This document shows, in pieces, positions 60,135-64,000 of a DNA stretch of 64,000 nucleotides. The stretch comes from Atherix ibis (taxonomy: Eukaryota > Arthropoda > Insecta > Diptera > Athericidae), in assembly GCA_958298945.1 (NCBI GenBank), contig OY282609.1:65506220-65570219 (forward strand). The letters run 5' to 3'. Under the pieces are notes generated by a model. That model was not told where the DNA came from, made no database searches, and saw nothing but the letters and a program-made list of their open reading frames with translations. The translations under genes and the position numbers were made by a program. How positions within the stretch are numbered: the first letter of the stretch is position 1; each line of letters starts with the position of its first letter.

Positions 60135-60606
60135 ATGGAACAACAAAATTTGGAGCAACGATGTACTGTCAAATTTTGTGTTAAGCTTGGTAAATCTGCG
60201 ACTTTGATTTACCAAAAATTTCAACAAGTTTATGGGGAATATTTTTTATCAAGAGCACAAGATTTTTGGTGGCATAAAGCATTTTTAAAGTGGCGAGAAG
60301 CTTAGAAGACGAACCTCGTTCAGGAAGGCTTTGAACATCGAAAAAACTGATGAAAATGTTGAATGTGTGAGTAATAAAATTGAATGAGAAATAGTCGTTG
60401 AATGTCTCTGAAAAAAGTTTCTTTGCTCAAGATCAATAACCACTTGAAAGGACGTCATGCTGGTACAGTCGATAAAATCCAAAGGAGTGTAATTTTGGAG
60501 ATGAATGCGATTCCAGGTGAAACCATCCAACAGCGCTAAAAAGAATGGTGACAAATCCTCCGCTGATATATAGCTGTGCAAGGGAACTATTTTAAGGGGG
60601 AAATCA
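60135..60606 (+). pseudogene. Mariner-type transposase relic with large internal deletion
   Basis: The N-terminus MEQQNLEQRCTVKFCVKLGK is well preserved, followed by QKFQQVYGEYFLSRAQDFWW then HKAFL (helix-turn-helix). After stops the middle is missing. The C-terminus resumes as KINNHLKGRHAGTVDKIQRS and QGNYFKGE, with stops between. The catalytic core is gone. The same family gives the relics at 145 and 47,137. Confidence 0.75.
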
Positions 60607-60916
60607 TTATGCTAAATTTACCAATTTAGTCCGAAAAGCCCAAAAACTCGTAGTCAAATTTTTTTTTTATCTTATACAACTTAGACTTTACAGGTTGCAT
60701 TATTCCTGATCGTAAATTCAAAAACTGGGCCAACAGTAATCATACCTTGAATTTAAATCCATATCTTAAACCAATCCCATAACAAAAAAGATGGTGAGGA
60801 AAATTTTGAATGAGTTGTTTCAAGGATCAAAAAACAAAGTATATGTTATTTTGTGGAATATTACCTTAAACCGCTAATAATTAAATAGCCATGAAAGTGA
60901 ACTGAAAAATATTTTA
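60607..60916. other. Spacer between two mariner relics
   Basis: Nothing recognisable. Confidence 0.5.
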
Positions 60917-62100
60917 CGAAGGTCGTTCAATAAGTCCTTAGAAAATCCGAGAAATTGCGCTCGTAGTGTCGGTGAAGATTTTTTTTTGTAAGTAGCTGAA
61001 TCGACAAGAAAGCTGTCAATTTCAGCTCGATCCATAGCGTAGGTCAATTTCTATCGTCGATTAAAGTTAACGACATTTATTTGTGCATAACAATGGAAAA
61101 AAGCGAGTTTAGGGCGAAAGAAATCAAAGCCGAGTTGGATGCAGTTCATGGCACATCTGCACCTGTATTTGCGACGGTTTACAATTGGGTGAATGAATTT
61201 AAACGTGGCCGTTCATCCACAAAAGATGAACATCGTTCAGGACGCCCAGTTGAGGTGTCTACTCCTGAAATCATCGACAAAATCCACGATCTGATTTTCA
61301 ACGATCGGCGAATTAAAGTGCGCGAATTAGTTGAGGCCACGGGCATATCACAAGGTACAGTCCCTTCAATTTTACATGAAAAATTGTCTGTGAAAAAAAT
61401 TTCGGCAAGATGGGTGCCGCGTTTGCTCTCAGAGGAGAATAAGCGCAATCGTGTAGTGGACTCTGAGGCTATGTTGGCACTCTTTCATCGCAATCCTGCC
61501 GAATTCCTTCGTCGATATGTCACTGTGGACGAAACCTGGATACACTACTACACTCAAGAAACGAAGAGACAGTCATCACAGTGGATTTTCAAGGGTGAAC
61601 GGGATCCGAAGAAGGCAAAAACTGTGCCATCGGCCGGCAAGGTGATGGCCACGGTCTTTTGGGATTCGCAGGGCATCATTTTTATCGACTACTTGGAAAA
61701 AGGAAAAACAATAACAGGAGCGTATTACGCGTCGTTATTGCAACGGTTGAGCGAGGAAATCAAAGAGAAACACCCTCATCTGAAGAAGAAAAAAATCCTC
61801 TTGCATCAGGAAAATGCGCGTGTGCACACCTGCGCTGTTTCCATGGCCAAAATTGTGGAATTGAGAATGGAATTGTTGCAGCATCCCGCTTATTCACCAG
61901 ATTTGGCCCCGAGCCCGAGTGACTATTTTCTTTTCCCCAATCTGAAGAAATGGCTTGGCGGACGACGGTTCACTTCCAACGAGGACGTCACTGCTCAAAC
62001 GGATGAGTATTTTGCAGAACTTCCGAATCCTATTTTTTGGACGGGATAAAAATTTTGGAAAAACGGTTGGAGAGTGTATAGAGCTAAAAGAGGATTATTA
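60917..62100 (+). mobile_element. 5' part of a mariner with extended catalytic spacing
   Basis: The left terminal repeat (CGAAGGTCGTTCAATAAGTC) begins at 60,917 after TA. The element is lost after GAGCTAAAAGAGGATTAT near 62,100, where it runs into a TTA/ATT-rich stretch. The last codons and the right terminal repeat are missing. The copy at 55.1 kb holds the opposite, 3' part. Confidence 0.9.
61093..62049 (+). pseudogene. Mariner transposase, almost full length but inactivated
   Basis: The frame from the ATG at 61,093 is open for 318 codons. The N-terminus is short (MEKSEFRAKEIKAELDAVHG), lacking about a dozen residues of the first helix compared with the 6.6 kb element. WVPRLL is at 107-112 and VDETW with catalytic D146. 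The second catalytic position is Glu (HQE240NARVH), and the third Asp is D277 in SPDLAPSPSD. The spacing is 36 residues, as in the 55.1 kb copy. A one-base deletion in AACTTCCGAATCC shifts the C-terminus to PNPIFWTG and a stop; the normal end continues in another frame. Confidence 0.92.
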
Positions 62101-64000
62101 TTATTATCTTTTATCATCATTAAATTATGTTATTTTATCACCTGTGACGTATTTGGTTATAGGTAATATAACTATTTCTACAGTAACCTAGAGCTCGACA
62201 TTTGGACTATCGCTGATAGTGGAGTTTTTTAGGACCTTCTCAGAACTTTTTTTGTTGATACTCTTTTTTGCAACAACGAAATTAAATTTTCTGCAGTCAA
62301 TAACAATTATTAACTTTGTTTTGGATTTTTTTAATGCATGCTCGTTTATTAAAAGAACAACAAAAATTTAATTCATCAATCATAATCATTCACTACTTAA
62401 GGATAAATAAATATTTAATAATTTCAATAAATCGTTTTAGTTAATCGTTTGCGTTTTCGTTTACCAGTTTTTATTCTCCATCTGTTTTCATTTTATTTAT
62501 TTCTTTCGATTATTATTATTATTTATATTTTGTATTTTTTTGATAATCTTTATTTTATAGATATTAGAATTATTTTTACAATTTTTAATTATAGGTTTTT
62601 ATTATGAAAAAACTTTTTGATAGTTGTTTTTCCATCTATAAATTTAATATAGAATATTGTTTGTTTTTTTAGTTTTAGTTGATTAGTTTTTAGTTTTTTT
62701 GTTTTGTTAGGAATACATGTGTTTTTTTCTTTGTATTTTTATAAGTACATATATAATTATCAGTATAAACAGCAAGTCAGAATTTTATTCTTATTTGTCC
62801 AATAATATTTTTATTTTTATTCATCATATTTCTTTGTCCGAGTTTAATTGAAATGTTGTTTTTTTTGACAATAATTTTCTTTATTTATTATTTTTATATG
62901 TTTTAAATTAACATTTTGTATTTATATGTATTTGATTGAATAAATATTTTTAAGCATATATTAATAATTGTAATTTTTGTAAAGCGACTTTTTCCATTAT
63001 CAGAAATATTATCTTTAGACTATTTTTCTCTTCCATTTACTCGAAGTTCTCTCACAATAAAATTTCTCACACTTAAATCCGCCATCTTTGTTTCTAATTC
63101 CTCCATTTTAGTTTCGGTTAAAATTCCATTGAAATTGAATATTTGTAAAACTTTTCTTTGTTTTTTTTTTGCTGATTAAAATAAATATTTAATTAATTAG
63201 AAAGCATTACATTTTTCATTGAATTATTACATTTTTTAATAAAAATGTCAATTGAATATTTTCTTATTTTTTAATTTTAAATAATTGATTTGGATTCCCT
63301 CTTTTATGTAATTTTTTTGCACTGATTAAAATTTATGATTTTTTTAAGAAGAATTTATTCCCTTTTTTTATGATCTCTTTTGTTTCTGTTAAAGTTTAAT
63401 TGTTTTTTTTTATTTTCCTTTTATCTGTATCTGTATACATAATTATTTGTTTGTTTGTAATTTTGTTTGAATTTTTTAATTTTCTTTCAATTACATAATT
63501 GTTAGTTTTTTTTAATATTTGATTTAAATAATAATAATTTTTTTTGTTAATTTTATAATTTGAATAATCTTTCATATTTATTATTATTATTATTATTTAA
63601 TAGACATTTTAATGTGTATATTTTTAATTAAGTTTTTCTTATATTTCAATTTCAATTGATAGTAAATATTTTTTTAAATTTATACACATTCATACACAAA
63701 AATATATATTTATATATATTGTATTTATTTAGTTTTATTATATATATATATTTATATGTATATAAGTATTTATTTTTTTTGTTATATTTTGTTTTTAAAC
63801 AATATAATTTTATATAGGATTTTTATTTTATTTTTTTATAAGTATAATAGACGTTTAAAAAGTATTTTTTTAAAATATACATACATATAATAAATAACTC
63901 TATATATGTATATGTATATAATTTTGTAGATATAAATAATTAATAAAACTCTATGTAATAGTTTACATTCACGTTCAATTTTCAATTTATATGAATTTTA
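62101..64000. other. T-rich low-complexity tail
   Basis: Strongly T-rich on the plus strand, with repeated TTTATT, TATA and ATT runs (for example around 63,575-63,600 and 63,740-63,770). No gene, transposon end or structured RNA was recognised. Confidence 0.6.

Overview
This is an AT-rich, gene-poor stretch of a eukaryotic nuclear genome, most likely an insect and probably a fly. The reasons are many mariner-family transposon copies, Jockey-like LINE relics, a host gene with short introns (about 70-150 bases), a CAG/CAA polyglutamine exon and no bacterial or organellar gene organisation. The species cannot be named from the sequence.

Host genes are few. The only confidently identified one is a five-exon homologue of cytochrome b5 domain-containing protein 1 (CYB5D1) on the minus strand at 53.0-54.0 kb; its exons join in phase to 216 residues. 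A second convincing split gene lies on the minus strand at 14.4-15.4 kb (polyQ first coding exon plus one further exon, product unknown). Weaker single-exon candidates are at 36.9 kb (+), 52.5 kb (+) and 12.2 kb (-).

Most recognisable sequence is transposon-derived. Six mariner-type families are visible. (a) A family with a GVVHHEF/LKGPMKGR-type transposase has four copies (1.7, 26.5, 35.8 and 59.4 kb), all internally deleted and one with its modules out of order. (b) A nearly complete element lies at 6.6 kb. (c) A Himar/irritans-like element at 49.9 kb has a single premature stop. (d) A related family at 55.1 and 61.0 kb carries two extra residues in its catalytic spacing. (e) A mellifera-like element at 41.6 kb has a mauritiana/Mos1-like fragment nested in it, and a second mauritiana-like copy lies at 45.3 kb. 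(f) Old relics lie at 0.1, 47.1 and 60.1 kb. Three relics of another IS630-Tc1-mariner lineage lie at 21.2, 35.1 and 39.2 kb, and Jockey-type LINE reverse-transcriptase or RNase H relics at 1.4, 25.6, 30.6, 46.7 and 57.0 kb. Every transposase reading frame seen is broken, so none looks autonomous.

Two larger structures stand out. A tandem array of a 13-base unit fills 17,628-19,135 (exactly 116 units). A long inverted repeat (arms about 49.73-52.03 kb and 54.62-55.95 kb) encloses CYB5D1; its inner arms are nearly identical, and each arm was later hit by a different mariner. The last 1.9 kb is a T-rich low-complexity tail without genes.
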